Origin: Callorhinus ursinus
Lineage: Eukaryota > Chordata > Mammalia > Carnivora > Otariidae
Reading direction: 5' to 3'
Assembly (NCBI RefSeq): GCF_003265705.1
Contig: NW_020312828.1
Location: 57,031,701-57,095,700 of the forward strand
Length of the DNA stretch: 64,000 bases
Part shown: piece by piece, positions 26,630 to 39,034 of the stretch
Position numbering within the stretch: the stretch's first letter is position 1
Layout of the letters: every line of letters starts with the position of its first letter
The notes under the pieces: model-generated
What the model saw: the letters and a program-made list of their open reading frames with translations, nothing else
Told to the model about the DNA's origin: nothing
Database searches by the model: none
Translations under genes and position numbers: made by a program

Positions 26630-28049
26630 ACTCACAGCAATGGACGAATCATCTAAGCAGAAGATCAACAAGGAAACAAGGGCTTTGAATGACATTGGAC
26701 CGGATGGACTTCACAGATATATACAGAGCATTCCATTCGAAAGCTACACATTCTTCTTGAGTGCACATGGAATTTTCTCCAGAATAGATCACATGCTGGG
26801 TCACAAACCAGGTCTCAACTGGTACCAAAAGATTGGGATTATTCCCTGCATATTTTCAGACCACAGTGATTTGCAACTGGAACTCAAGCACAAGAGGAAA
26901 TTTGGAAGGAACTCAAACACTTGAGGTTAAAGAGTATCCTACTAATGAATGAATGGATCAACCAGGAAATTGAAGAAGAATTTAAAAAATTCATGGAAAA
27001 TAATGAGAATGGTTCATAACCTTTGTGATACAGTAAAGACTGTCCTAGGAGGGAAGTACATTGCAATACAAGTGTCTCTCAAAAATTAGAAAAATCTCAA
27101 ATACACAAGCTAACCTTACACCTAAAGGAGCTGAAGAACAGCAAATAAAGCCTAAACCCAGCAGGAGAAGAGAAATAATAAAGATTAGAGCAGAAATGAA
27201 TGAAATAGAAATCAGAAGAACAGTAGAACAGACCAATGAAACTAGAAGCTGGTTCTTTGAAAGAATAAATAAGATTGACAAACCCCTGGCCAGACTTATC
27301 AAAAAGAAAAGAGAAAGGACCCAAATTAATAAAATCATGAATGAAAGAGGAGAGATCAGGACCAACACAAAGGAAATACAATCAATTTTAAGAACATATT
27401 ATGAGCGACTATATGCCAACAAATTAGGCAATTTGGAAGAAATGGATGCACTCTGAGAGACGTATAAACTACCAAAACTGAAACAGGAAGAAGTAGAAGA
27501 TCTGAACAGACCTATAACCTGCAAGGAAATTGAAGCAGTCATCAAAAGCCTCCCCCAAAACAAGAGTCCAGGGGCAGATGGCTTCCCAGGGGAAGTCTAC
27601 CAAAGATTTAAAGAAGAACTAATACCTATTCTTCTGAAGCTGTTTCAAAAAATAGAAATGGAAGGAAAGCTTCCAAACTTGTTCTATGAGGCCAGCATTA
27701 CCTTGATCCCAAAACCAGAGAAAGACTGCCAAAAAGGAGAATTACAGATCAAATCCCTGATGAACATGGATATCAGAACACCAAGATACCAGCCAGTAGG
27801 ATCCAACAGTACATTAAAGGGATTACTTACCACGACCAAGTGGGATTTATTCCTGGACTGCAAGGGTGGTTCAACATTTGCAAATCAATCAATGTGATAC
27901 ATCACATTATAAAAGAAAGGACAAGAATCATATCATCCTCTCAATTGATGCAGAAAAAGCTTTTGACAAAATACAACATCCTTGCTTGATTAAAACTCCA
28001 TACAGTATAGGGATAGAGGGAACCTACCTCAAGATCATAAAAGCCATCT
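26630..28049 (+). pseudogene. L1 ORF2 fragment, endonuclease to reverse transcriptase (dead)
   Basis: Translated pieces show L1 ORF2 landmarks in order: 'AMDESSKQKINKETRALND' and 'SAHGIFSRIDHMLGHK' (end of endonuclease), '[18 protein letters not shown]' and related Lys-rich linker text, '[13 protein letters not shown]', '[10 protein letters not shown]', '[12 protein letters not shown]' (a shifted remnant of the 'DQVGFIPG' region) and '[13 protein letters not shown]' (RT). The catalytic YADD-type motif lies beyond the fragment. Several stops and frameshifts split it (for example the TGA near 27454). It cannot make a working enzyme. It is the inverted 5' half of the insertion at 25980-28066. 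Confidence 0.88.
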
Positions 28050-28261
28050 ATCAAAGATATATTTTCAAACAAAGATGTAATTTTGGAGCCGCAGTACCCT
28101 CATACTGAAAAACAGTATACAATAAGTACAATAAATACATACCTATTATATATCACTGACTTTGAAAGTTTTTTTGTACCTAAGAGGTGAAACTGATATC
28201 TGAACAATTAACATGCAACAGATGATTGTTATAGTAGAAACAGTCACAAACAATAACTAAT

Positions 28262-28425
28262 AATAGTGGTCATCAGTTTTTGAGCATGGAAACTGTACTA
28301 GCACTATGGAAAACATTTTTTTAAACATTAATTATGTAATTTAATCCTCATAACAACTCTGTGAAGGAATTAATTGTTATCTCCATTTACAGATGAGAAA
28401 ACTGAGTGTCAGAAAAGGTAAGTAT
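28262..28425 (+). repeat. MIR
   Basis: Old MIR core: 'taatttaatcctcataaca', 'ctccatttacagatgag', 'aaactgag', at diverged spacing. Confidence 0.75.
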
Positions 28426-28766
28426 GGCTTCAGACTGAATAATCCCCCCCATTCATATGCTGAAACTTAATCCCCCATGTGATGGCATTTGAAGTAGAGT
28501 TTTGGGAAGGTGATTAGGTTCTGAGGGTAGATGCCTCATTAATGGGATTAGTGCCCTTATAAAAGAGGCCTTTAAAAGCTCTTTTGCCTCTTCTACCTGT
28601 GTGAGACGCCAGGGGGAGAACAGCCATCTATGAATGAGGAAATGGAGATCCTGAGTCTGCCAGTGCCTTGATCTTGGACTTTCTAGTCTCCAGACTGTGA
28701 TACTTGTTGTTTATAAGCCACCTAGTCTATGGTATTTTTGTTATAACAGCCCAAAGACACTAACTT
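28426..28766 (+). mobile_element. MLT1-like LTR (ERVL-MaLR)
   Basis: Shows 'ctgaaacttaatccccca', 'ggtgattaggttctgag', 'gggattagtgcccttata', 'ttgatcttggactttc' and 'ttgttgtttataagccacc', the MLT1 LTR pattern. Non-coding. Similar copies are at 35738 and 57691, and in reverse at 29318. Confidence 0.8.
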
Positions 28767-28821
28767 GGATAATTTCATAAAACTTGTGTATAGCAGAGTT
28801 TAGGTGCATAGCAAAAAGTCT

Positions 28822-28952
28822 TTTTCTTTTCTTAGTAGGCTCCACAACCAGTGTGGAGCCCAATATGGGGCTTGAACTCACAACCCTGAGACCAAGACCT
28901 GAGCTGAGGTCAAAAGTCAGATACTTAACCATCTAAGCCACCCAGGTGCCCC
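28822..28952 (-). mobile_element. SINEC fragment, reverse orientation
   Basis: Ends in 'agccacccaggtgcccc', with an internal 'accctgagaccaagacctg'. About 130 bases, missing the CT-rich part. Short 10-base duplications with one mismatch at 28812-28821 and 28953-28962. Confidence 0.82.
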
Positions 28953-29317
28953 ACAAAGTCTAAATCGGTAAGATATACTGGAGGAATTTTAATTCTTTAA
29001 TTTCTCATTTATGAAACATTTGTTTTGTTTCTAATATGTATCAAAATAATACTAAGCATTAGGAAAATAAAGATAAATAAGATGTATACTCTGCTCTTAA
29101 ATGAGGGCAAAAAGGAGGTATAGATAAAACCCCTTGGAGTTGGAGGTTGGCAAATAGGTAAAGGTGATCCTTGCGCTTAGAGTTATTTCACTTAGTGAAC
29201 TGGAGAAGAGGAAAGAAGGAAAGGTATTTAGGTGGAAGAGGAGCAATATCAGAAAAGATATGTAGTCTTTTTTGCTTCTCTTTCCTTCTATAGGTGGTGA
29301 CTTGGTTGGGGTTAAGA

Positions 29318-30197
29318 AGCTGAGTCCATCAGGGCTGCTTTAACAGAATACCATAGACTGAGTTTTTGAACAACAGAAATTTGTTTCTCTGGGTTGTAAG
29401 CGCTGGGAGGTCCAAGATCAAATGCTAGCAGATTTGGTTCCTGGAGACAGCCTATTTCCTTGTTCATAGACAGCCTTCTTTTTGCTGCGATGGGGTCCAG
29501 GGCAGGCCACACCAGAGTGTGCCACTTTGATGTGTGGATTGTTTTGAGCTGAAGTCAATCAGGGCCCGAGGGACTCAGGAGGAGCTATTTGTCTCCCTTT
29601 AACTGCCTGAAAGCATTTATATAGAGGGCCTGGCCTGATAGATAGCTATCACCAAAAATAACTACAAAGAGTATGAGCTAGGTGTGGTAAGTCAGAAGGA
29701 GCTCAGAGAGACCTGTTTGTTCAAATTCCTCTTTGAGTCCCATTGTCTCTGCCCAGCATGGCAAATATTTGTTTAGAAACATTAGCTCTCCCCATCTTCA
29801 TGTAAATTGTCTTCTTCCCCTCTGAAATACCAGACTCCTCTCTCCTTCTCCATAGCTCAGGATGGTATATCAACCTCAGTTGCTTCACTGTCAAGAAGCC
29901 TATATCATGGGGGTTCTTATAAATACAAAATTAATATTTTTCTCCTGTTAATCTGTCTTATGTCAACTTAATTATTAGACCAGCCAAAGAACCCAGAAGG
30001 GAAAAGCTTTCTTCTCCGATAGCTGTGTCCTCACATGGTGGAACGAGTGAGGGAGTTCTCTGGGGCACTAATCCCATTCACTGGGATTCCACTCTGATAA
30101 CTGAATCATCTCCTAAAAGCTCCATCTCCAAGTATGTCACTTTGGGCATTAGATTTCAACATACGAATTTCAGGGGGACACAAATATTCAGCCTGTA
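29318..30197 (-). mobile_element. MLT1-like LTR, reverse, split by a second LTR
   Basis: Left part (29318-29488) shows 'ataccatagactgagttt' and 'aacagaaatttgtttctct'; right part (30021-30197) shows 'tgtcctcacatggtgga', 'gggcactaatcccatt' and 'ggacacaaatattcagcc'. Together they form a nearly whole reverse MLT1-like LTR, interrupted by about 525 unrelated bases. Confidence 0.78.
29492..30016 (+). mobile_element. probable ERV solo LTR inserted in the MLT1-like LTR
   Basis: Plus-oriented block with 'ggcaggccacaccagagtg' near its start and 'ctcctgttaatctgtctta' then 'ttagaccagccaaagaac' near its end, an LTR R-U5 pattern resembling the block at 96-575. A 4-base repeat 'cgat' (29488-29491 and 30017-30020) is a possible target duplication. 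Family not assigned. Confidence 0.55.
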
Positions 30198-30499
30198 GCA
30201 AAGGCAGTGTTGGGCACTAAGGGTTGAGGAGGTGGTGAGGTGAAGCAGGTGATGTTGTGGCTGGGGCCAAACAAGTAGAAGTAAGGCCACGGACGCAGCC
30301 AGTAAGGTTGGGAAATTGAGTATATATGAGGGGATTGTGGAAAGCATGAATTTGAGGATAAGGGTAACCAGATTTCTCATTATCAAAAAGGAGATGTAGA
30401 AAAAGGGAAGGCTTCAAAGAATCCTGAAGAGAAACTAAAGTGGACGAGCTATGCGAATTCGTGTTTAAAATATAGATATACACAGGTCAGATACAGATG

Positions 30500-30546
30500 A
30501 AAATGTGTATATATAACGTGTGTATATATGTGTGTGTGTGTGTGTA
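30500..30546. repeat. (TG)n/(TA) microsatellite
   Basis: 'gtgtatatatgtgtgtgtgtg' type tract, followed to about 30595 by mixed ACA/TAT text. Confidence 0.9.
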
Positions 30547-31579
30547 TCCTATGTCAAATACACACAGATATACATATATGTGTGCACACATATTTTCTAG
30601 TTCCATCCACTATAAATACTAAAAGCAATAAATTTCTATAGCGACAAGCATACCACATGCCCAGATCTTGGTTTCTAAATGCCATTCTTTACTAAAAGGA
30701 GCCAGGAAGGCTGTTTCTAGGGTTGGACAAGGAAAAGAACAATGTGACATAGGATGTGTCAAAAAAAAAAAGTTCTTAAGGAACAGTGGGGACATATCAA
30801 ATCACCAGCTTGAAGGGGCTCCACTGCGCATGCTGGGACAGTTTCACCATCAAAACAATATTGATAATGATAGATTACAAACTGATTTAATGTAATTCAA
30901 TGCAAATGGGAGGAAAGATAAAACTCTGCATGTAGAATGACAGTTTAAAAAATGTAGAATTAATAAAAATAGAAGATCAACATTTGGTAGCCACTGTAGT
31001 GATTTTGGATTCTGGGTGAATGTTTGATAAAAAAACAAACAAACAAACGAAAAAAACAAGATAATAGTGTAGTCTTGGATTACCTCTCTTTGAAGCATGT
31101 ATCAGTCACAAAGGTGAAAATGGTGATGTTACCATGGAAAAACCCAGAAGACACTAATTTTACTAGATGATCAAGTTTCACACAACCAGTATAGGAAATA
31201 CAGACATTGTTTGCCTCCTGGTGTGATGCACTAAAACACTGAGAATCATTTCCGTGGTATTCCTGTCAAGAATGCATGGTCTAAGTCTGAATAGGAGGAA
31301 AGACTTCATGGACACAGATTGAAGGACATATTACGTATAACAAAAAGACATGACAAATAAATGTAGTAGTTTTGTGGGTTGACTCCTGGATAAGGAAGGG
31401 AAAAGAGACATTTTTGGATCATTAGTGAAATTTGAATGAGGTCCATGAATTATTTGATAGTGTTATATCAAGGCTAACTTTCTAATCCAGATGGTTATTT
31501 TGTGGTTTTGTGGGACAGAGTCTCTGTTTTAAGTAAAACTCTAAGTATTTGGGAGTAATGAGGCATTATGTTTGCATCT

Positions 31580-31800
31580 TTGCTTTCAAATGGTTCTGTG
31601 GTGGTTTTAAAACATGTCTGCAAATTCTTTGATGCTCCTCTATCCAAAGGTGTAATCAAATTCCTCTCTCTTTGATTATTGGGTAACATTAGTGGCTAGC
31701 TTCTAACAAATGGAATATGGCAAAAGGGACATGACTACTTCTCTCAGCAGCTCTCCTAACACTATCAGTTGTCTCAAGCTTGTATATATTTGGGGCATGG
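31580..31800. repeat. possible ancient interspersed repeat, family not assigned
   Basis: 'ctgcaaattctttgatgctcc' and 'ctagcttctaacaaatgga' are phrases common in old mammalian repeats. I cannot name the family with confidence, and the ends are approximate. Confidence 0.4.
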
Positions 31801-32397
31801 AACAACAATCAGCAGAGTCTAATTTATCTTGTCCATTGCAGCAAAAACTATAGAAGCTTCAGTATCCAGGGTTGATCCAATAGGATTGAGAAAAGCTTGA
31901 TCTTCCCAACAGCTCCCTTGAGGGTTTTCAATGCCACCCGGAATTGTGGAGAACTTAATGCCTGAGGGATGAACTTTGACCACGAAGAGGCAGGAAATGG
32001 GGAGGATACCAGTGGATTCATTTCTTACCTCCCTCTCCCCAAAAAGATGGCTCCAAACCACAACTAGCCCACATGGCCCACATAACCAAACACATAGCTG
32101 TGTTTCTTGTGAGGATGTGATCAACTCAGTAACACTCAATAGCATATCACCTCATATTTGATTCCTCCTTTCCCTGTTATATCTCTTTTTTCCCTCATCT
32201 TTGCTGTTTTGGAATTGTACTCCCTTTCTCCCCCCATAAAGTATTAGTCCATAGGCTATGCCTCAGCCTCTGTTTTCGAGGGAACCAAAGCTAGGACCTG
32301 TGACTTACCACTGGCAATGAGCGGACAAGGTCAGGGACTAGGCTATCTAATGGTTGTATAAACATAGATGTGGTTTCCAGGAAGATAGGATATTAGC

Positions 32398-32632
32398 TCC
32401 CATTATTGAATGACTATTATTTGACAAGAGGTTTGCTAAATACTATAACTGTTGTAAATCATGCATTTCTTATTAAAACACTGAGAGTGAGGCATCGTAC
32501 TACAGCTAAATAGGTGAAAAACAAAAGGTTCTGAGAGGCTAACCAAGCTCATAAACACAGAAATAGCTTAAATGAGATTCTATTCCACATCTACATGACT
32601 CCAATAAGCACACTCTTTTCTACTGTTCCATG
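32398..32632 (+). repeat. MIR, diverged
   Basis: Order of 'tgactattatttgacaaga', 'ctgagaggctaaccaagct', 'acacagaaatagc' and the 'ccaataagcacactctttt' end fits MIR. Confidence 0.6.
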
Positions 32633-33261
32633 CTGCTTGAGAGAAAGGGTAGAGGGGATAATGTGGGCCAGGTACTGGAATAATTAAGGAAAAGAGATGA
32701 ATTCACTTGATTCCAGTGTTGGAAAAGATAGCAACGTTAATTTTAAAAGAGGTTTTTGTCTCCAATGTTTCAACACACTCATCCCACCCCTGCATGATAC
32801 CAGGGTGATTTTAAAACTGTTCAGTTCTCTTCAAATCCTTTTCCATGGAAGGCCCACATAATCTAAATCTTTCCTGTCTCTCCAGTCCTGTCTTCCATCA
32901 TTTTCCTACAAGCTACCTGTCACACATGTTGAGACACCCGCAGTTCCCTTTCACACCCACATGCCATTAGGAATGTCATCCTCTCTGCCTAGAAATAAGG
33001 CATTCTCCTAGTATACACAACCTGGGGAAGCTTCTGTGCATTTCCCAAGGTCAGGTTATACTTTTTCCATAAAGACTGCCCTGAGCTTACAAGCACAGTT
33101 AGTTTTTCCTTTCGCTGGGTTTCTACAGGCCTTATAGGGCATACTTATATATTGAACTGTATATTTTACTTTAATTTATTTACTTATCTGTCTCCTCCCA
33201 TGAGCTTTTCTTGATCTTTGCATTTCAAGTGTCTATACATGTGAGGATAACAATTTATATA

Positions 33262-33620
33262 TCATTTATGTGCCAAGAAAAGTTCTTTTTTTTAAGATTT
33301 TATTTATTTGAGAGAGAGAGAGTGCATGCACACGAGTGGGAGGGGGCAGAAGGAGAGGGAGAAGCAGACTCCCTGATGGGTGTGGAGTCCTACACTGGCT
33401 GGATCCCAGGACCTTGAGATCCTGACCGGAGCTGCAGTCAGACACTTAACCAACTGACCCACCCAGGCGTCCCAATATCAGGCAAAGTTCTAAGCACTTG
33501 TTCCATTTAATCCTGATATAACCCTATGAGGTCTCAAGTGAAGGCACACATTATTTTAAGTGGCAGAGCTGGGATTTGAACCCGGTTAGTATGGTTATGG
33601 AATATGCATTCTTCAGCTCT
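33262..33620 (+). repeat. MIR interrupted by a SINEC
   Basis: MIR text 'atttatgtgcca' stops at 33286 and resumes at 33474 with 'ggcaaagttctaagcactt', then 'taatcctgatataacccta', 'gtggcagagctgggatttga'. The gap is exactly the SINE listed next. Confidence 0.75.
33287..33473 (-). mobile_element. SINEC, reverse orientation, inside a MIR
   Basis: 'taagattttatttatttgag' at left and 'ccacccaggcgtccc' at right. Duplications are short and imperfect ('aaagttct' on both sides). Confidence 0.9.
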
Positions 33621-35737
33621 ATATCTTCTCTCAGCATAATTTTCAAGCAATAGTTGTGGAATATGAAAAGAATAAAGGCAATAAAGAGCATACAAAAGCA
33701 TGTTGTTTTATTAGCAAACAATATAAGCAATCACAAATACCTATAGCTATAGAGAACTACATGTATAGAAAACCATGGAATGACCTGTTATAGTTATGTC
33801 TTTTGAATAATTTAAATTTTATAGTTGTCTTATAATCTAGAATAGGAGTGCTGAATGTTTTGCGATTACCTCTCAAGAACCATTCTCCATATTTTTCTTC
33901 TTGCTTTTTACCACTGGGTGTAGGAGTAGAGGCTGACCCACATGGACCCATAACAGAGAGGCTCTTGTGCCACCCAACTTCCTCTGTGTGCAACGAGTAG
34001 TCAAAGAACAAGTGGCACTGGCAGGAGATGGAATGCGGAGGTGGAGAAGAGATCTCCACGGAGCATTTTCCTCCCAACTTTTCTGCCTGATCACCATGGG
34101 ATGGCTGCAACCCTTGACTGAAAGCCAAGCTTATGTCAGGGTGCCCTCTCCATACAACTGTCCTCTGAGAGGTGTGGTTATCATTCCTAAAGATGATCCT
34201 GACTCTCTGTTGTCACTCGCCACTTCTTAGTGGCCACTTCCTTAAGCTCTGCTTACATATATACATAGACTTAATGTGAAGGTGCCATTTGTTTCCTGCA
34301 GTATTTCTGACTGATACAGTGTAGCTTACCACTGAATGCTCAAGGCAACACAGAAATAATTTAGCTAGTGTCCTACCGATAGGTGATTTCATTATCTTCT
34401 AATATTGTGTCCCCTAGAATACAAAATGGAGTTGGGATTTCTTTAAGAAATACTGCCTCCATTGGAGTCAGCTAAATACTGTGCATCATTCACAACTTGA
34501 ACTGGAAGGAGAAGAGTGAGCATCCATTTGTAGAGTCAGAGGTCGGCATTCACAGAGTAGTACCTGGTTCTGCTCTTTCTCTCCCCTGCTGTGGAGGCAA
34601 AGAAATCAGAGGCTGGGGAAGAGGTGCTAAAGTAAATGAAGATGGGAGGTCAGAGGAAAGAGAAGCAGAGTGCTATGGAAGACTCTTCTGCAGTGAGTTG
34701 AAAACAAAATTGGAAATGTAGGTTTAAATGGCAGTGGTTGAAATTTGTAGAACAGGACTCTTTCAACACCTTTTCTGTAGTGACCGAGTAACTTTGATCC
34801 TTGCTGCCTAAAGTAATAAACTCTCATTTTAAATTCAATCAGATTTCCAGCCAAAGACTAACATCTGGCCTCAAACTGACATAGAAATTCTCATTGATCA
34901 ATCTCTGACTTGACAACAGTTGACACTGTAATTCAAATACTTCACAGAGAAACTGTGTAGGTTAAAAGAAAGTGATCTGTAAAACTTGCAGTTTTGCTGA
35001 TTCTTAATGTTAAGAAGCCTCTTGGGAATCTCATTACCTTAGCAACGGGCTTACAAAGGTGGTGAAATACAGAATCATGCCGGTAGAAAAGACCTTGTGA
35101 GTTAAATTCGGTCTCACCTTCAAGCATCTCAGACAAATGAGACTCTAGTCAACATTTAAGAGATTTTGAGAATAAAATCTATATCTTCCCAGGCAAAGTA
35201 ATAAAAGGTGTATTTGCAATAATAAATGTGTATTTTACAATCATGATGAAAACCCGGACATTTAAAAAACTTCAGATTAGATAAAACCATTTAATAAAAA
35301 AAATGCAAACTTCAGAATGCTGGTAAATACACCCCAAGGCAAAGTTTACCTTTTCCCACAGAGCTGGTATAAAAGAACATCTGTAGTCAGTAGTTAAATC
35401 ATACACTCTTTTGATATATAGCAAATAGAAGAACTAAAAAAAAAATTACTCAATTCTTAATCATATGTCACCTTAAAAAGTTATTGAATGCTTTAGCACA
35501 TTTCATAGAATTAAGAACTCTTTATCAGTGACAAAAACAGTGTGCTTTTCCTTGCTTCTAAATATGATGTTGACATATCATTAATTTGGAGTTGTTTTTA
35601 TGGTTGCATTGACATATATATGACAAAACTATTTCTATTCCATCATCTCAGTGCCCATGTTTCTAATTTAGAGGATACCCAAGGAACTACAGTTAATGTA
35701 CATGTACACAAGCAAGGAGTTTGTCAACCTTCATAGG

Positions 35738-36150
35738 TGCCATGTCTGAATATGTCTCTTCAAAATTCAAAGATGATAGTATTAGAAGGTGGGACATTTG
35801 GGGGTGATTAGGTCAGGAGGGCTAAAACCGCATGAATGAGATTAGTACTCTTATGAAAGAAGCTTCGGAGAGATACCTTGTCCCTTCTACCATGTGAGGA
35901 CACAGAGAGAAGGTGCCAGCTATGACCCAGATAGAGATTTCTGAACAAAAGTTCCCCTCGCTAAAACAACAACAACAACAAAACACACACACAAACCAAA
36001 CCAAACCAAACCAAACCAAAACATAAAAAACCATGCTTGTATCTTGGTGTTGGACTTTCAGCCTTCAGAACTGTGATAAATAAATTTCTGTTGTTTATAA
36101 ACTACCTAGTCTGTGGTATTTTGTTGTAGCAGCCCAAATGGACTAAGGCA
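35738..36150 (+). mobile_element. MLT1-like LTR with internal A/C-rich expansion
   Basis: 'ggtgattaggtcaggag', 'accatgtgaggacacag', 'cagaactgtgataaataaat' and 'tggtattttgttgtagcag' fit the MLT1 LTR. Between 35962 and 36020 an AAC run and a (CCAAA)n run have expanded inside it. Confidence 0.8.
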
Positions 36151-36493
36151 GTAAGGATGGAATCTATGAACTTGGATTATGTGGCATTTTCCTCCAATCC
36201 AGTGATTATCAGACTTTCTTCTGACCACGGGCTTCCTGGGGTTGTATGAAAGACATTACTCAAGGGAATGAGGTTATTTTTAGAGAAAAGCCTAAGTATC
36301 CTCTAATTTAATTAAAAAGAAATAATGTATGAAAGTAGGTATTTAAGTATTAACATATTTCTTGAAATGTCACAATAGTTCAAAATATACCACAATGTAG
36401 TGACTCCAAAACTGAGAACTGTTAACTAAATAGTTCCTTAGTGTATAAATTTTATTGTCCAAACATTTTAATGGGAAAAGGTGAGAATCAATT

Positions 36494-36494
<1 letters not shown>

Positions 36495-36529
<35 letters not shown>
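36495..36529. repeat. (CA)n microsatellite
   Basis: About 17 uninterrupted CA units. Confidence 0.97.
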
Positions 36530-36531
<2 letters not shown>

Positions 36532-37484
36532 CCTGATATAGTATCTAAGTTCAGAAAATCTAAAGGTTAGTCTTACCAACTTCAGCGTATAACAAACTCA
36601 TTTCTGTTCAATATTTGCTAAGTATCCACTGTGTACAAAGAACTGTGCTAGGAACTATGGACACAAAGAGGTATGTGTCATAATCCTGGCCCTTAAAAAA
36701 CAGCTATCCTAAGAGTCAGTCTGTCAAATAGATGTATTCAGCATATGTTTTTCAATTTCTTAGCACGGGTTTTTAAGAGAATGAAAACAGACTATGCTCT
36801 GGTTGATACCTATGCCACAAACTGTAAATGTTTTAAAGCTCCAAGATGATTTCAGAAGTTAAGTGCATTCCCTATGTATTCTGATTTAAGTGACAGCCTA
36901 AAGGTGAAATGTAAAGTGACAAGTGATTCTTCTTCCCTGACTTGCCCTGAGGTAGTATTCTTAAAACTTCACCCATTTTTTATATCCTTAAGGTCCTTCA
37001 AAGGACCTCCTCAGCATTTGCCTTAGATCTGGGACTAAGTACAATGTCTGTGATAAAAGGGCTATGTGGCAGGCTGATTGAGATTAGGAAACCCAGGGAT
37101 ATGTTCAAGGTCATTCTCATTGTAAAAATTTCAAATCAGTTGATGCTATCAAGTAGTAAACCATCTAACTATAGATAGCTTCATTATCATTTTTTTCAGG
37201 TACAGTGACGTTACTCCTTCACATATTCATTCATTCATCTGTCCATTCAATTGTCTCTTAGTATGTTCATTCAAGAAGAGTGTCCTGAAATTGTTCTTTT
37301 TCCTGAGTGTTGGGAATGTAGAGATGAATAAAACAATCTATTACTGCCTATCAGGAAAAAAACAAGTATGCATATACATAAAAGTGTGATAAATAATGTA
37401 ATTTTTATAATAAGATATTGGTAGGCATGGGAAGAAAATGAACAATTCTGCTTAGGAGTGAAAAGATTCTAAAAACTGAAACAT

Positions 37485-37611
37485 GAGGGGCTCCTGGCTT
37501 GTACAGTCAGTGCAGCTGGCAACTGTTGGTCTTGAGGTTGTGAGTTTGAGCTCCACTTGGGGTATAGAGATTACTTAGAAATACAATCTTTAAACAAAAC
37601 AAAACAAACAA
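37485..37611 (+). mobile_element. short SINEC variant
   Basis: 'ggggctcctggcttgtacag', 'ttggtcttgaggttgtgag' and an A-rich tail; same short subtype as 14915. Exact 14-base duplications 'aaaaactgaaacat' at 37471-37484 and 37612-37625. Confidence 0.9.
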
Positions 37612-38723
37612 AAAAACTGAAACATAAACTAAGATTGGGCAGGTTTGCAAGGATGTGTGTGGTTGGGAAGGTGTAATAACGTGTGTGGTAGTTGGTGACA
37701 ATTCAGGCAGGGGGAAGAGTTTTACCAAATGGTGATAGTGTGAAACAACACATTTGGAAAAATCCAAGCAGCTCAGTATGGCTGGGGTTAGGGTAGAAGG
37801 AGGGTGAGGTAATACGTGAGGTTGGGAGCTATGGGGTAGCTTGTGTACAGGAAGAAGGCTCTCTGACTTTATTCTAAGCACAGAGAAGCCATTGATAAAG
37901 TATCCTGATGACACACACCCAACAAATACTTCACACATAACATTCATGCTAATCTCCCATGAAATGAACTAAACATGATATAGAGTCAATTAAAGAGATA
38001 CGACCCCACTCCCTTAGGAACTTATAATCTAATAATAGAACAGTTAAATGAAAGTATCAGGAAGCATTCCTTTTTATGAGAAGAACTCAACACAGCATTG
38101 TTCACTCCAACCTCACTTAACCTCTCTATTCTTTAAATGTTTTCCTTTAAAGCACCTGGAATGAAAGAACAAAGTGAAATATAGATTTTTGTCTAAATCT
38201 TTGTAGCTACCTGTTTAAAAGAGTTTGCAAGCAGGGGTAGATCAATATTTTTTGAACCATAATAGCAATCAAAGTAAATGGATTTTTCTTTTGAAAGAAC
38301 CATAACTGCTAGTAGCCATCAAATAATCCTAAACATTATTTCTCTTACTATGTGTACTGGATGGTGAAAGGACTTATAATTATTTGGAGTTATATTTATA
38401 AAGCAAGTAAGAAGAATCAACCACTCTTATTGTTACAAAAGACCAAATTGAGACAATCCAGAGTGCAACAAATGAGCAGAATATGTCTTTTGTTTTAAAA
38501 ATAATAATGCTTTCTCCTAATCACTACCATTTCCACTCCCTTAGAAGTAACCATTATCTGGACTTTCACAAAAACCATTTTAGTGCTTATCTTTATTAGG
38601 AGAAGGCAAGGTGGAGAGTCTCTGGAATGCTGGTAATAGTCTCTTTCTTGTTCTGGGTGTTCATTTTGTCATAATCATGAGTATACATTCATGTTATATA
38701 CCTTCTTGGATATTGCTATAATT

Positions 38724-38724
38724 T

Positions 38725-38767
<43 letters not shown>

Positions 38768-38769
38768 TT
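38724..38769. repeat. (ATTT)n microsatellite
   Basis: About eleven ATTT units in a row. Confidence 0.97.
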
Positions 38770-38838
38770 AAACTAAGCAGCAATCGGACAGTAGTAACTA
38801 TAATAACACTTTTCTTTCCTTACAAAAAGGAAAAGACA

Positions 38839-39034
38839 GGGCGCCTGGGTGGCTCAGTTGGTTAAGCGACTGCCTTCGGCTCAGGTCATGATCCTGGAGT
38901 CCCGGGATCGAGTCCCACATTGGGCTCCCTGCTCTGCAGGGAGTCTGCTTCTCCCTCTGACCCTCTTCCCTCTCGTGCTCTCTATCTCTCATTCTCTCTC
39001 TCAAATAAATAAATAAAATCTTTAAAAAAAAAAA
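38839..39034 (+). mobile_element. SINEC, full length, young-looking
   Basis: Head 'gggcgcctgggtggctcag', 'atcctggagtcccgggatc' body and a long A tail. Exact 15-base duplications 'aaaaaggaaaagaca' at 38824-38838 and 39035-39049. Confidence 0.96.

Larger units (their letters stand above)
25980..28066 (-). mobile_element. L1 insertion with 5' inversion (twin priming)
   Basis: Exact 17-base duplications 'atcaaagatatattttc' at 25980-25996 and 28050-28066 bound one insertion. From 25997 to about 26440 the L1 is antisense: T-rich tail, 3'UTR and end of ORF2 ('ataacacccagtgctcat', 'gtgaaaccatatgataatt'). From about 26630 to 28049 the sequence is L1 ORF2 in plus orientation, endonuclease to reverse transcriptase. 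This opposite-orientation layout inside one pair of duplications is the mark of twin priming. Between the halves lie a TA microsatellite and a 49-base insert from elsewhere. ORF2 sequence between the two parts is missing. Confidence 0.9.

Noticed and set aside
37507..37947. 146-codon minus-strand frame
   Set aside because: Starts in unique intron sequence and ends in a SINE; no domain, no splice signals.
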